Of a DNA stretch of 64,000 bases, positions 1-8,655 are shown one piece after another. A program made the translations under genes and the position numbers. This stretch comes from an uncultured Psychroserpens sp. (GTDB taxonomy: Bacteria > Bacteroidota > Bacteroidia > Flavobacteriales > Flavobacteriaceae). The notes under the pieces are model-generated. The model made no database searches. It was not told the DNA's origin and was given only the letters and a program-made list of their open reading frames with translations. Every line of letters starts with the position of its first letter. Positions within the stretch are counted from its first letter, which is position 1. The DNA is taken from the NCBI GenBank assembly GCA_947489585.1, contig CANLEE010000002.1, positions 124,001 through 188,000 of the forward strand, read 5' to 3'.

Positions 1-3000
1 CATCTGATGCAAAAACAGATTGACCTAGAATGGTAAATATTTCAACACTATCAATAGCTAAATTTTTTGGATTTTTAACTGTAATACTTTCACCCTCTTT
101 ATCATATAGTACTAATAAAGTATCATCTTCAACTTCGGCAGTTTCTACACTTAATGATTCTTGATTATTGAATACAATTTCAAAACGAGTTAAGAAAACA
201 CCTTGACCTATATCAAAGTTATATGCTCCTTCTTTGAGATTATGGTATACTCCTAAGTCTATATCATGAATGAAGATATCTAATGAGTTAGGTATATTTT
301 CTAATTTATCAATTGCTATTTTTTGCGAACCAGCTGCATCTAAGTTAATTCCTAGAGGAAGTACGGTTTCAATATTCATTTCATTAATCCCTTGAATCAC
401 ATACTTTCCTTCATCAATTAACCAATACATATCATCTGCTTGATTGTCGTATAATTCGGCATCATAACCCCAATCATAACCAGCAGTAGCATTCTCATCA
501 GCGGTGACTAATATTTTCCTTGTGTATGTACTTGCAGAGTTGAATGCTAGTCGAATTTTCATTCGCGTATCTTCTTCTTCGGTTTGATCTTGAGAATTTT
601 CATTAGAATTACTGCCATCAGTACGCATAAATGTAGATGAACTTGCGCCTTCAGTAACAAATATACGTTGACTGTTATTAAACTTAATCGTGCCTGTATT
701 TTCTCCAACTACGAAGAATCCTTGACCAACTGGAATATAACGACCAGGTAATTTTGTACCTACCATACTACTCTGGTCTACATCTGGATCAGCAGTTCCA
801 TATGCAATAGCAGGAACTGCTCCAGCTAAATTATATGTGGCATATCCTCCTTGATATTCAGCTAAAACATGAGAACCACCGCCCCAATGTTCCCAAAAAT
901 AAAGTGTTCCTGTTGTATTTCCTGGTGCATCTATCGTAGGTGCATTATCTAATATAAATTCGTGTGCATCAATAGCAGAGGCATATGGGTTTCCAACTAA
1001 ATAGTCATTATCTGCATTAAGAGGTAGTGTAATATCTCCATTATTTGGTTTTCCTTTTACAGTATAATTTTGTTCTAAAGCTACATTACCAGAGGTATCA
1101 TCAATACCTTTCATTGTAAATCCTTCGCCTGGTTTCATTGAACCAGAACTCCTTACATGCTGCCATGCAGAGTAGTCATCATCTGGCTGATTGGCAAATT
1201 TCCAAATCCAATAATCTGCAATCCCAATTGGAGATCCAGAAGTACCATCATAGCTATTAGTTATAAAATTAATATCCTGTGGCGAAGCTGGATTTGTTCC
1301 ATCTTTAAATGTACTCTCAATTGTATAATTAGTATTATTAGAAGATGTGCTAGATAAACCAACAGGAGAAGACCAATAATTATATGTAAACTTATCTTTT
1401 GTTCCTTGTTGATCTTTCTCCAGTTCTCCAGAGCTACTAACTGCCAAATCACTGTTTTCAGTTTGAATTAGTTGTGATTCGCCTTCTAAATCTATATCTC
1501 CATCTAATTTAAGATAGTGAGTTATGGTAAGCCCATTACCTGATTTGGAAGCATTACTTCCAGATACTGTTATTTCATTTGAATTTACAATTAAACCAAG
1601 AAGTGACCTGTTTTTAGAATTCACATTAGAATTGTCCATGGTTAAATTATGAGCTGTCTCAACAATATTCCATTCTACATTAAGTAATGAATTTACGATA
1701 GATTTTGCGCCTGGTATTGTCTGAACACTTCCATTTGTCCAAGTGGAGCTTGAATCCCAAGTCCCATTTTGAGCAGATTTGTAAGGCAATGGTGCCGTTT
1801 GCGTCTCAATTGAACTTGTTGGTAGGTTATAAAGCCTCCCATTTATTGTAGTTTCAGAAGACTTGTTAAACAGACAATTTCCTCTAAGATGTGATAATGG
1901 AAAATATCCTTTTAACTTATTCCAATCTAAACTCGACACATCATTTTTCGTTGGCGTTACATTTTGCTTTTCAAAATATGAACCTGCCACTGCATTAGAT
2001 TTATTTTCGATTTCCTGGTTCATGATATATCTTAACTGATCTTCAGATAATTTGACATCCCAGACCCTTACCTCGTCGATGTTTCCTCTAAAATACTGAG
2101 TAGGAGTCGCGGTTCCAGCTGCTCCAATAAAAAATGATTCATTAGTATCACTTGGAGGAGACTTAGCTTCTGATCGTGTTTCTACGCCATCAATAAACAG
2201 TTTTGCTATTGAACCATCAAACGTAGCTGCTACATGATGCCATTCATCATCTGGCACAGGCACAGAACTTGTTATAATTTCTGTAGCACCATTTTTCCAT
2301 GATAAATGAAGTAAGTTATTATTTAACACTCTAAAATCATATCCTGAAGTGTAAGATGTTCCTCTCTTAGAAACAATTGACTTGTTACCAGAATCGGCAG
2401 CATCTCTTTTTATCCACGCTGAAATTGTAAAACCTGAAGGGTTAAGATCTAGATTATCTCCAATATCTACACGTGTGGATGTTCCATCAAACCTGAAATG
2501 ATACGAATCGTCCATTTCTTCTAATTTTGCTAAAGTAAAGTATTCTCCATCTTCTAAGTTTAGACCTGTAAATGTAACTGTCTTTGTACTCGAATTATAG
2601 GTTCCTGTTATATTTTTATAATTTGTTAAATCACTATTTTTAGATACAATCATCTCTAAATCTGAACTCCCAGAAATACTCCACTGACTTAAATCGAAAT
2701 CTAATTTGATTGTACCAACATCATTAGTACTTTCTCTTGCTTTCCAAATTCTGTTAATCGTACTTGAAATTCTTTCTGGCACCACTGAAGATTGTAATTG
2801 AATGTCAGCACCATTGTTTCCAACCAATAAATAATCCCTATCATTTGAAATTGTACCTGATTCATCTTCCATAGTTAAAACTGACGTTTGCTTAGTAATT
2901 TCAGCAACGTGAACACTCTTTGATTTTAATTGTAATAATCCAGAATCATCATCTCTTGCTATTCCGAAAACATTATAACCAAATCCGGCATTATCAGATC

Positions 3001-4069
3001 CAGTCCAAGCATAAGAACTATTAGAAAGTACATAATCATTACTCGTACCCGAATACCCAAACGTTGTTGTATGGTTTGGTGAGTTTTCCCACCTGTAATA
3101 TTCATCATTGTATCCAAGTGTAATTCCATATTTGATAGCCATATATGTTTCTACCCTTTGCCTTTCCATTGCCGTTAAAGCTCTATCGTATACAATAATC
3201 TCTGCAACTCTACCTTGCAATAAGTTACCTATATCGGTATTACTATTATTTCTTCTTCCACCAATAATTACATCTCTATCGGTAGTCTCACCTGTTCCAA
3301 AACCGGCATCACCATCTGTATAAGTCGTTAATGGATCTAAATAACCATTGACGTATTTTTTAATTTTACCAGTAGCTTCATTTGGATCATTTGCTAATGA
3401 TGCGCCACTAATATCTACAACTAACGATGAAATTTTTGGATCATTACGCGCATGAGTTATTCCGTAGTTAATTCCACTATTTGGGTCTCCTTGTCCTGTA
3501 CCAGCAGTTCTAGCCAATGTATAATGAACCACACGATCTCTATCTCCTAACCATAACTGGTAACTTCTACTACTACCCGTTGCTCTTGATAAGATTGTTC
3601 CTGCACCGCTTTGATCTGTCAAAAAAGCAGCAAAAATTGACATACTTGAAGGATTTGAAATACCTGCATCTGGTGAAGGTGTAATATCTAATCCGGTTCC
3701 TGATACTGTAGCTGTTGGAATTTTCATATACTCACCACCACTTCTTGTGAACCTTAAAGCTGGATTGAAATTAATAGCATCAGTAAGATATGTAGGACCA
3801 TTTGTTGATCCTTTAACTATACTAAATCCGTTTGAAGAATTATCTCCCCAAGTATTAACACGTTGATTGTTTGTTGTAGTGCTTGTTGAAGCATCACCTT
3901 TCAACCAAAGCTCTAAATTGCTAGGCACATTACCAGGTGATGTCGTAACAACAGCTGCGTCACCTTGAGCATCTTGAGCAAAAGCTACAATTGTGTTACA
4001 TAGGAAAAAGAAGATTAAAATAAATAATTTTGCAATTGTAGGTCTTCCAAAATTGTTAATAGGTTTCAT
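1..4069 (-). CDS. Very large LamG-type surface protein, T9SS cargo class (5' part, runs off window)
   Basis: An uninterrupted reading frame of about 1356 codons starts at an ATG at 4069 and is still open at base 1, so the C-terminus is missing. The N-terminus is a Sec signal peptide ending near FLCNTIVAFAQ. Next come a concanavalin-like domain that begins LELWLKGD, a stretch ending MERQRVETYMAIKYGITL (typical of the DUF8202-type module), and a clear LamG domain (DDEWHHVAATFDG, FRGNIDEVRVWD). The C-terminal half contains DYLVGNPYASAIDA, a motif common in flavobacterial secreted proteins. The last visible residues, near VEIFTILGQSVFASD, look like the start of a type A T9SS sorting domain. It is probably an exported or surface-anchored adhesin or glycan-binding protein. 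The exact ligand is unknown. Confidence 0.85.
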   Translation of the reverse strand, partial: MKPINNFGRPTIAKLFILIFFFLCNTIVAFAQDAQGDAAVVTTSPGNVPSNLELWLKGDASTSTTTNNQRVNTWGDNSSNGFSIVKGSTNGPTYLTDAINFNPALRFTRSGGEYMKIPTATVSGTGLDITPSPDAGISNPSSMSIFAAFLTDQSGAGTILSRATGSSRSYQLWLGDRDRVVHYTLARTAGTGQGDPNSGINYGITHARNDPKISSLVVDISGASLANDPNEATGKIKKYVNGYLDPLTTYTDGDAGFGTGETTDRDVIIGGRRNNSNTDIGNLLQGRVAEIIVYDRALTAMERQRVETYMAIKYGITLGYNDEYYRWENSPNHTTTFGYSGTSNDYVLSNSSYAWTGSDNAGFGYNVFGIARDDDSGLLQLKSKSVHVAEITKQTSVLTMEDESGTISNDRDYLLVGNNGADIQLQSSVVPERISSTINRIWKARESTNDVGTIKLDFDLSQWSISGSSDLEMIVSKNSDLTNYKNITGTYNSSTKTVTFTGLNLEDGEYFTLAKLEEMDDSYHFRFDGTSTRVDIGDNLDLNPSGFTISAWIKRDAADSGNKSIVSKRGTSYTSGYDFRVLNNNLLHLSWKNGATEIITSSVPVPDDEWHHVAATFDGSIAKLFIDGVETRSEAKSPPSDTNESFFIGAAGTATPTQYFRGNIDEVRVWDVKLSEDQLRYIMNQEIENKSNAVAGSYFEKQNVTPTKNDVSSLDWNKLKGYFPLSHLRGNCLFNKSSETTINGRLYNLPTSSIETQTAPLPYKSAQNGTWDSSSTWTNGSVQTIPGAKSIVNSLLNVEWNIVETAHNLTMDNSNVNSKNRSLLGLIVNSNEITVSGSNASKSGNGLTITHYLKLDGDIDLEGESQLIQTENSDLAVSSSGELEKDQQGTKDKFTYNYWSSPVGLSSTSSNNTNYTIESTFKDGTNPASPQDINFITNSYDGTSGSPIGIADYWIWKFANQPDDDYSAWQHVRSSGSMKPGEGFTMKGIDDTSGNVALEQNYTVKGKPNNGDITLPLNADNDYLVGNPYASAIDAHEFILDNAPTIDAPGNTTGTLYFWEHWGGGSHVLAEYQGGYATYNLAGAVPAIAYGTADPDVDQSSMVGTKLPGRYIPVGQGFFVVGENTGTIKFNNSQRIFVTEGASSSTFMRTDGSNSNENSQDQTEEEDTRMKIRLAFNSASTYTRKILVTADENATAGYDWGYDAELYDNQADDMYWLIDEGKYVIQGINEMNIETVLPLGINLDAAGSQKIAIDKLENIPNSLDIFIHDIDLGVYHNLKEGAYNFDIGQGVFLTRFEIVFNNQESLSVETAEVEDDTLLVLYDKEGESITVKNPKNLAIDSVEIFTILGQSVFASD

Positions 4070-4652
4070 AATAATAGTTTTTAATGATGTGTCGCATCAT
4101 TGGTTAAGCAAAATCTCCCTTACTTTTGTTTTTAAATAGTTATGTTCGTCAAATGCAGTGTTATTAAAACTATATAGCTACAATAGTAGATAACACAATG
4201 AGGGAGAATACTTTACTATTATGAAAAGTATGTTGGATTAATTAGATATTGAAAAAATATTATGAAAGTGAATTACCAATTTGGTATAAACGCGTATGTT
4301 ATATATTTATCCTGATTTATCTGCAAAAACAGATTTGGTAAGATTAAGACATAACATAACAGCGTTAGCTGCTTAAAATAGGTATTTTTATTTCATAGGC
4401 TTGGGGCCAAATATTTCATTGCATAAAATAGGGTACAATGTCAATATCATTTTGTAAAATTATACTTACATAAAGCAAACATAATTAAAAAATCGATTAA
4501 ACGCATCATAAATTCGACGAAATACACAAAAAAGTTAAAAATGACGCTAAAATACATTATAATTTATAGTCTCTTTTTTAATATAAAAGTAACAAAATCA
4601 ATATATTATACATCAAACCTATTTACAAACAGCTATAAACACCTAATTTCTA
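4070..4652. other. 583-bp intergenic region between divergent genes
   Basis: AT-rich, with no open frame resembling a gene on either strand. It separates the leftward surface-protein gene from the rightward YdeI-family gene. It contains a 19-bp palindrome at 4083-4101 (listed separately). On the minus strand there is a possible -7 element TAGTTTTA at 4165-4172, which would give the surface-protein mRNA a leader of roughly 90 bases. A short inverted repeat at 4319-4334 (ATCTG, 6-base loop, CAGAT) is too weak to interpret. I see no RNA gene. Confidence 0.5.
4083..4101. repeat. 19-bp near-perfect palindrome just upstream of surface-protein start
   Basis: AATGATGTG-T-CGCATCATT, 8 of 9 arm positions paired. 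It ends 14 bp upstream of the ATG at 4069. It could be a DNA operator. If transcription starts at the possible upstream -7 box (4165-4172), it could instead be a hairpin next to the ribosome binding region of the leader mRNA. There is no second copy in the window to decide between these. Confidence 0.4.
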
Positions 4653-5216
4653 ATGGAATATTACTTTAAAACTGATACAGAATGGAGGCATTGGCTTCAT
4701 CAAAATCACCATACAAAAGATGGCATTTATTTGATATTTTATAAAGTTGAAAATAAAGAAACATCCATGCGATGGGAAGAAGCTGTAAAAGTTGCTTTAT
4801 GTTATGGATGGATTGACTCTACAGTTAAAAGTTTGGGTAATGGAAAACGTAGACAATATTTCTGCCCTCGGAAACCTAAAAGTGTATGGAGTGCGCTTAA
4901 TAAAAGATATATTAAAGTGCTTTTAGAAGAAAATCTAATGCACGAGAGCGGCCTTAAATCTATTAACACAGCAAAACAAAACGGAAGCTGGACAGCATTA
5001 GATGATGTTGAAAATGGAATTATTCCAAAAGAGTTACAACATGCCTTTGATGAACATCCAAAGGCTTTTGAAAACTATACTAACTTCTCCCCTTCTTATA
5101 AAAAAGGGTATTTATATTGGCTTTTTAATGCTAAAAGAGAAGCTACTAGACAAAAAAGAATCGCTGAGATTATCAAACTCTGCGAGGCTAATATTAAAAG
5201 TAGAGATACTTGGTGA
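4653..5216 (+). CDS. YdeI/OmpD-associated family protein
   Basis: 187 residues. The N-terminal half has the family pattern: WRHWLHQNH, then DGIYLIFYK, a WEEAVKVALCYGWIDS block, and RRQYFCPRKPKSVWS. The C-terminal part carries an OmdA-like segment (ELQHAFDEHPKAFENYTNFSPS, then YLYWLFNAKREATRQKRIAEII). No signal peptide or membrane segment, so it is cytoplasmic. Members are often annotated as bacteriocin-protection or YdeI-like proteins, but the biochemical role is not established. It stands alone and converges on the MoxR-like gene, whose stop begins one base after this gene's stop. Confidence 0.85.
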   Translation: MEYYFKTDTEWRHWLHQNHHTKDGIYLIFYKVENKETSMRWEEAVKVALCYGWIDSTVKSLGNGKRRQYFCPRKPKSVWSALNKRYIKVLLEENLMHESGLKSINTAKQNGSWTALDDVENGIIPKELQHAFDEHPKAFENYTNFSPSYKKGYLYWLFNAKREATRQKRIAEIIKLCEANIKSRDTW

Positions 5217-6683
5217 TTAAATACCTCTTATATAACTTCCATAAGGATCCTTAAACTGAATACCTTCAGTAAAACGGTATTTACTTAATTGTTTAAACTC
5301 TACTAGAGCCCAAAGTACAAACTCTTTAACAAAGTAACTTTCCTCTTTTTTAAGGTTGGGTTGGTACTCCCCTAATAAATCATCTAAAGGTGAGATAGCA
5401 TCCAACAGCATTTTATATTCTTTATCTCTTAAATCGTCAAGAATTTCAAATCCGTCTTGTTGGTTAAAAAACCAAGAAACGATGGTATCATATGGTGTTT
5501 CTTCATCCTCTTTTTTCAACTTTTCTATCTTCGGAAAGAATTCAGAAAACAAAGTCTTAACCGCTTCGCCAATTAAATTATACGCCACCATAGCTGCACC
5601 TTCTTGCTCACCTTCATAAACCAATTCAACTTTTCCGGTGATAGACGGAATAATCCCAACAAAATCACTCAAGCGTAACATCGTTGTATCATCTCCAGCT
5701 TTTAAAGCACGACGTTCAGCAGTACTCAATAGGTTTTCTAAAGCTGTAATGCTTAAACGAGCACTCACACCGCTTTTAGCATCAATGTATTCGCTTTCTC
5801 TTGCTTCAAAAACAATTTGCTCTAATAAATCTCTAGCCAAATCAGGAACAATAACTGTATTTTTCTGGTTCTCAACCAATTTAGCTTCTTGCTCGGTAAT
5901 TAATCGTGCTGTTTCAATATCTACAGGATAATGTGTTAAAATCTGACTTCCAATTCTATCTTTTAAAGGGGTGACAATACTTCCTCTATTGGTGTAATCT
6001 TCAGGGTTTGCCGTAAAAAGAAACTGTACATCTAATGGCAATCTTAATTTAAATCCGCGAATCTGAATATCGCCTTCCTGCAAAATATTAAATAATGCTA
6101 CTTGTATTCTTGCTTGCAAATCTGGCAATTCATTAATCACAAAAATGCAACGATTAGCTCTTGGAATCATTCCATAGTGAATAACGCGATCATCTGCATA
6201 ATTCAATTTCAAATTAGCAGCTTTAATAGGGTCAACATCACCTATAATATCAGCAACAGTCACATCTGGGGTTGCTAATTTTTCAGCAAAACGTTGACTT
6301 CTATGTAACCATAAAATTGGTGTATCATCCCCTTTTTCTGCAATTAATTCTTTAGCAAAACGTGATATTGGATTAAAGGGATCATCATTGATTTCAGAAC
6401 CTGAAACATAAGGAATGTTCTCATCCAGTAAATTTAACATCAAACGTGCTAATCGAGTTTTTGCTTGTCCGCGCAATCCTAACAAATTGATATTGTGTCT
6501 TGATAGAATAGCCCTTTCCAATTCTGGAATTACAGTATTCTCATAACCATGAACGCCTTCAAAAGCAGTTTCTTTATGCTTTATTTTGGTAATCAAGTTA
6601 TCACGCAATTCATCTTTTATAGACTTTGACTGATAACCTGATTTTTTTAAATCACCTAAGGTTTTTATTGTATCTGTATTCAT
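5217..6683 (-). CDS. MoxR/Mg-chelatase-like AAA+ ATPase
   Basis: 488 residues. An AAA+ core occupies roughly residues 45-270. The Walker A motif is GLRGQAKTR, the normal G-x-x-G-x-A-K-T form of the MoxR clade. The Walker B equivalent reads CIFVINELPDL, with Asn in place of the usual Asp before Glu. Sensor 1 is in FTANPEDYTNRG, followed by DRIG. A helical lid and a C-terminal region of unknown role follow. MoxR-type ATPases work as chaperones with VWA-domain partners to remodel or metallate protein complexes. The VWA gene lies 5 bp upstream on the same strand, so the pair is almost certainly one operon. The client protein cannot be told from sequence. Confidence 0.85.
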   Translation of the reverse strand: MNTDTIKTLGDLKKSGYQSKSIKDELRDNLITKIKHKETAFEGVHGYENTVIPELERAILSRHNINLLGLRGQAKTRLARLMLNLLDENIPYVSGSEINDDPFNPISRFAKELIAEKGDDTPILWLHRSQRFAEKLATPDVTVADIIGDVDPIKAANLKLNYADDRVIHYGMIPRANRCIFVINELPDLQARIQVALFNILQEGDIQIRGFKLRLPLDVQFLFTANPEDYTNRGSIVTPLKDRIGSQILTHYPVDIETARLITEQEAKLVENQKNTVIVPDLARDLLEQIVFEARESEYIDAKSGVSARLSITALENLLSTAERRALKAGDDTTMLRLSDFVGIIPSITGKVELVYEGEQEGAAMVAYNLIGEAVKTLFSEFFPKIEKLKKEDEETPYDTIVSWFFNQQDGFEILDDLRDKEYKMLLDAISPLDDLLGEYQPNLKKEESYFVKEFVLWALVEFKQLSKYRFTEGIQFKDPYGSYIRGI

Positions 6684-6688
6684 ATATT

Positions 6689-7816
6689 TTATCCTCTAAT
6701 TCTTTTTTTTCTGTTTGTTTCGTAGTCTTCAAATATCATTTCACCTAACCCTTTTAACCCTGTATAAAAGGCTTTTCCTTGATTAGCTCTTGTAAATTCC
6801 TGTACAAATTGCATCAAATAACGATCTTGAGCTATCATAAATGTTGTAATAGGTATATGCAATTTTCGTGCTTGTTGCGCCATGGCATAACACTTATTTG
6901 TAATATATGGATTGAGTCCGTTACTATCCTTATAATATTGTCCGTCAGGCAAACGCAAACAACTTGGCTTTCCATCGGTAATCATAAAAATTTGCTTATT
7001 CGTATTACGTTTTCTTCGTAGTAAATCCATAGCTAGTTGTAACCCTGCAACAGTATTAGTATGATAAGGTCCAACTTTTAAATAAGGTAAATCCTTAATT
7101 TCTATTTGCCAAGAGTCATTTCCGAAGACAATAATGTCTAACGTATCTTTAGGGTATCGTGTTGTGATTAATTCTGCTAAAGCCATTGCCACGCGTTTGG
7201 CAGGTGTGATACGATCTTCACCATATAATATCATACTATGACTAATATCTATCATCAAAATCGTGCTCATTTGTGATTTATGCATGGTTTCTTCAACAAC
7301 AAGGTCATCTTCAGTAAGGTTAAAATTTCCAATACCATGATTAATCTGCGCATTACGCAAACTTTCAGTCATTGAAATCTTATCTAAAGCATCTCCAAAT
7401 TGGTAGTTTCTAAAATCACCTGTATGCTCATCACCTAAGCCTGGACTTTTGCTTTTGTGATTCCCTTGTCCGCTACGCTTTATTTTTCCGAAGATATGTT
7501 CTAATGCTTGTTGTCTAATGGCCCGTTCAGTTTTGGCAGTAATAGCCATATTCCCATTACCATCGGGATTGATTTCTTCCTTGATATAGCCTTTCTTTTT
7601 GAGGTCTTCGATAAAATCATCAATGGTATACTCGGCTGTGGTGAGTTCGTATTCTTTATCTAATTCACGTAACCAAGAAATCGCTTCATCAAAATCGCCA
7701 GAAGTATGCGTAATCAACTCTTTGAAAATCTCAAAAAGTTTCTCAAAAGGCGATTGATTTGCAGCTTCATAAGATTTAAATACAAAGCCTTTTTTTAAAT
7801 TACTGTTGTGTTTCAT
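6689..7816 (-). CDS. VWA-domain protein, partner of the MoxR-like ATPase
   Basis: 375 residues from the ATG at 7816. A TTG six codons upstream is less likely because the ATG is available and the encoded extension has no family features. The C-terminal half is a von Willebrand A domain with a complete MIDAS: MIDISHS (DxSxS), the THR-type position in GPYHTNT, and FMITDGKP. The N-terminal half is helical and charged, with an internal FGKIKRSG linker-like stretch. No signal peptide, so it is cytoplasmic. VWA proteins of this type bind a divalent metal through the MIDAS and act as adaptors for MoxR ATPases. The gene order VWA then ATPase, with a 5-bp gap, supports a two-gene operon. Confidence 0.85.
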   Translation of the reverse strand: MKHNSNLKKGFVFKSYEAANQSPFEKLFEIFKELITHTSGDFDEAISWLRELDKEYELTTAEYTIDDFIEDLKKKGYIKEEINPDGNGNMAITAKTERAIRQQALEHIFGKIKRSGQGNHKSKSPGLGDEHTGDFRNYQFGDALDKISMTESLRNAQINHGIGNFNLTEDDLVVEETMHKSQMSTILMIDISHSMILYGEDRITPAKRVAMALAELITTRYPKDTLDIIVFGNDSWQIEIKDLPYLKVGPYHTNTVAGLQLAMDLLRRKRNTNKQIFMITDGKPSCLRLPDGQYYKDSNGLNPYITNKCYAMAQQARKLHIPITTFMIAQDRYLMQFVQEFTRANQGKAFYTGLKGLGEMIFEDYETNRKKRIRG

Positions 7817-7870
7817 AGCTGTATAAAAATACAACTATTACAATTCAAATGCGATAAAGTTTTTATAAAA

Positions 7871-8548
7871 CTACTCGATGAATTTTAATTTCTGAAGATT
7901 CTCAATTTTGATTGCTTTTCCTTTCATAGAAATCAAACCATCTTTTTTGAATTGAGAGAGGATTCTAATCGCAGATTCTGTAGCTGTGCCAACAATATTA
8001 GCATAATCTTCTCTAGAAATTACAACTTTAAGATACCCCAAATCATCAACCCCGAAGTTATCATGAATATAAATAAGAGCTTCAGCCAAACGATTTTTAA
8101 CCGTTTTTTGAGCCATATTTACTAAATTATCTTCAGAGTGCTTGAGTTCTTTTGCAAACGCTTTCATTAGGTCGAATGAAAAATCATTATTATCATGTAG
8201 AGTATTGACAATTTCGTCTTTAGGAACAAAACATAATTCAACATCAGTAATAGCTATAGCACTTAAATTAGCACGCTGATCACTAATCATAGCACGTTGA
8301 CCAATAAGCGACCCCTTACTTAATAGTTTTACAGTATGATCTTTCCCATTTGCACTAAGTTTTGTCAACTTACTTACACCAGAACTAATACAAAATACGC
8401 CATTAAGGGCTTCGCCTTCATCAAAAATAACCTCGCCTTTTTTGTAAAATCTATTGGTTTTGCAGGCAGATACACGTTTTAACTCTTCATGAGTCATAGA
8501 CTTCATGGCGTTAAATTGTCGGGCCAAGCATTGTTCACACTTACTCAT
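7871..8548 (-). CDS. Crp/Fnr-family regulator with FNR-like N-terminal cysteines
   Basis: 225 residues: N-terminal cysteine region, cyclic-nucleotide-binding-like beta roll (about 30-115), dimer helix, and C-terminal winged helix. Cysteines are C4, C7, C29, C53 and C106. C4-x2-C7 aligns with C20-x2-C23 of E. coli FNR, and C106 (VELCFVP) aligns with C122. The position of FNR C29 is Asn13, so the fourth cluster ligand, if there is a cluster, would have to be C29 or C53. The recognition helix (TATESAIRILSQF) keeps the Glu and Arg that FNR uses to read TTGAT. It is divergent from ccoI. It is the natural candidate to bind the TGAYAWWWRTCA boxes found before ccoI, ccoS, the CBS gene, nos and hemN. 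Oxygen sensing by an Fe-S cluster is inferred. Confidence 0.85.
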   Translation of the reverse strand: MSKCEQCLARQFNAMKSMTHEELKRVSACKTNRFYKKGEVIFDEGEALNGVFCISSGVSKLTKLSANGKDHTVKLLSKGSLIGQRAMISDQRANLSAIAITDVELCFVPKDEIVNTLHDNNDFSFDLMKAFAKELKHSEDNLVNMAQKTVKNRLAEALIYIHDNFGVDDLGYLKVVISREDYANIVGTATESAIRILSQFKKDGLISMKGKAIKIENLQKLKFIE

Positions 8549-8587
8549 GACTTATTTAGTTGTTGTAATGTAAAAATAATCAAAACA

Positions 8588-8630
8588 TGACAAATATCAT
8601 ATTATAAACGGGCTTCATTTTCAATATTTG
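8588..8630 (+). promoter_or_regulatory. FNR-like box plus -7 element for ccoI
   Basis: TGACAAATATCA at 8588-8599, centre 8593.5, then AATATTTG at 8623-8630, one mismatch from TAnnTTTG. The centre-to-end distance is 36.5 bp, identical to four other sites in the window. No -7 element lies at this spacing in the opposite direction, so the site serves ccoI. It may also overlap and repress the regulator's own promoter. Confidence 0.75.
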
Positions 8631-8655
8631 CATCAGGTATAAATGAGCAAATATT

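Noticed and set aside
1157..3323. Small frames on both strands in the first 3.3 kb
   Set aside because: They are shadows of the long minus-strand surface-protein frame and show no protein features.
4319..4334. Inverted repeat ATCTG/CAGAT in the 4.1-4.6 kb gap
   Set aside because: A five-base stem in AT-rich DNA is expected by chance and has no matching copy nearby.
5217..6683. Degenerate Walker A in the MoxR-like ATPase
   Set aside because: G-x-x-G-x-A-K-T is the normal form in MoxR proteins; only the Walker B change is unusual.
8557..8578. FNR-like box acting on the regulator's own promoter at the same spacing
   Set aside because: No TAnnTTTR element lies 36.5 bp away in that direction; the nearest candidate (TATTTTTA on the minus strand) is 22.5 bp away.
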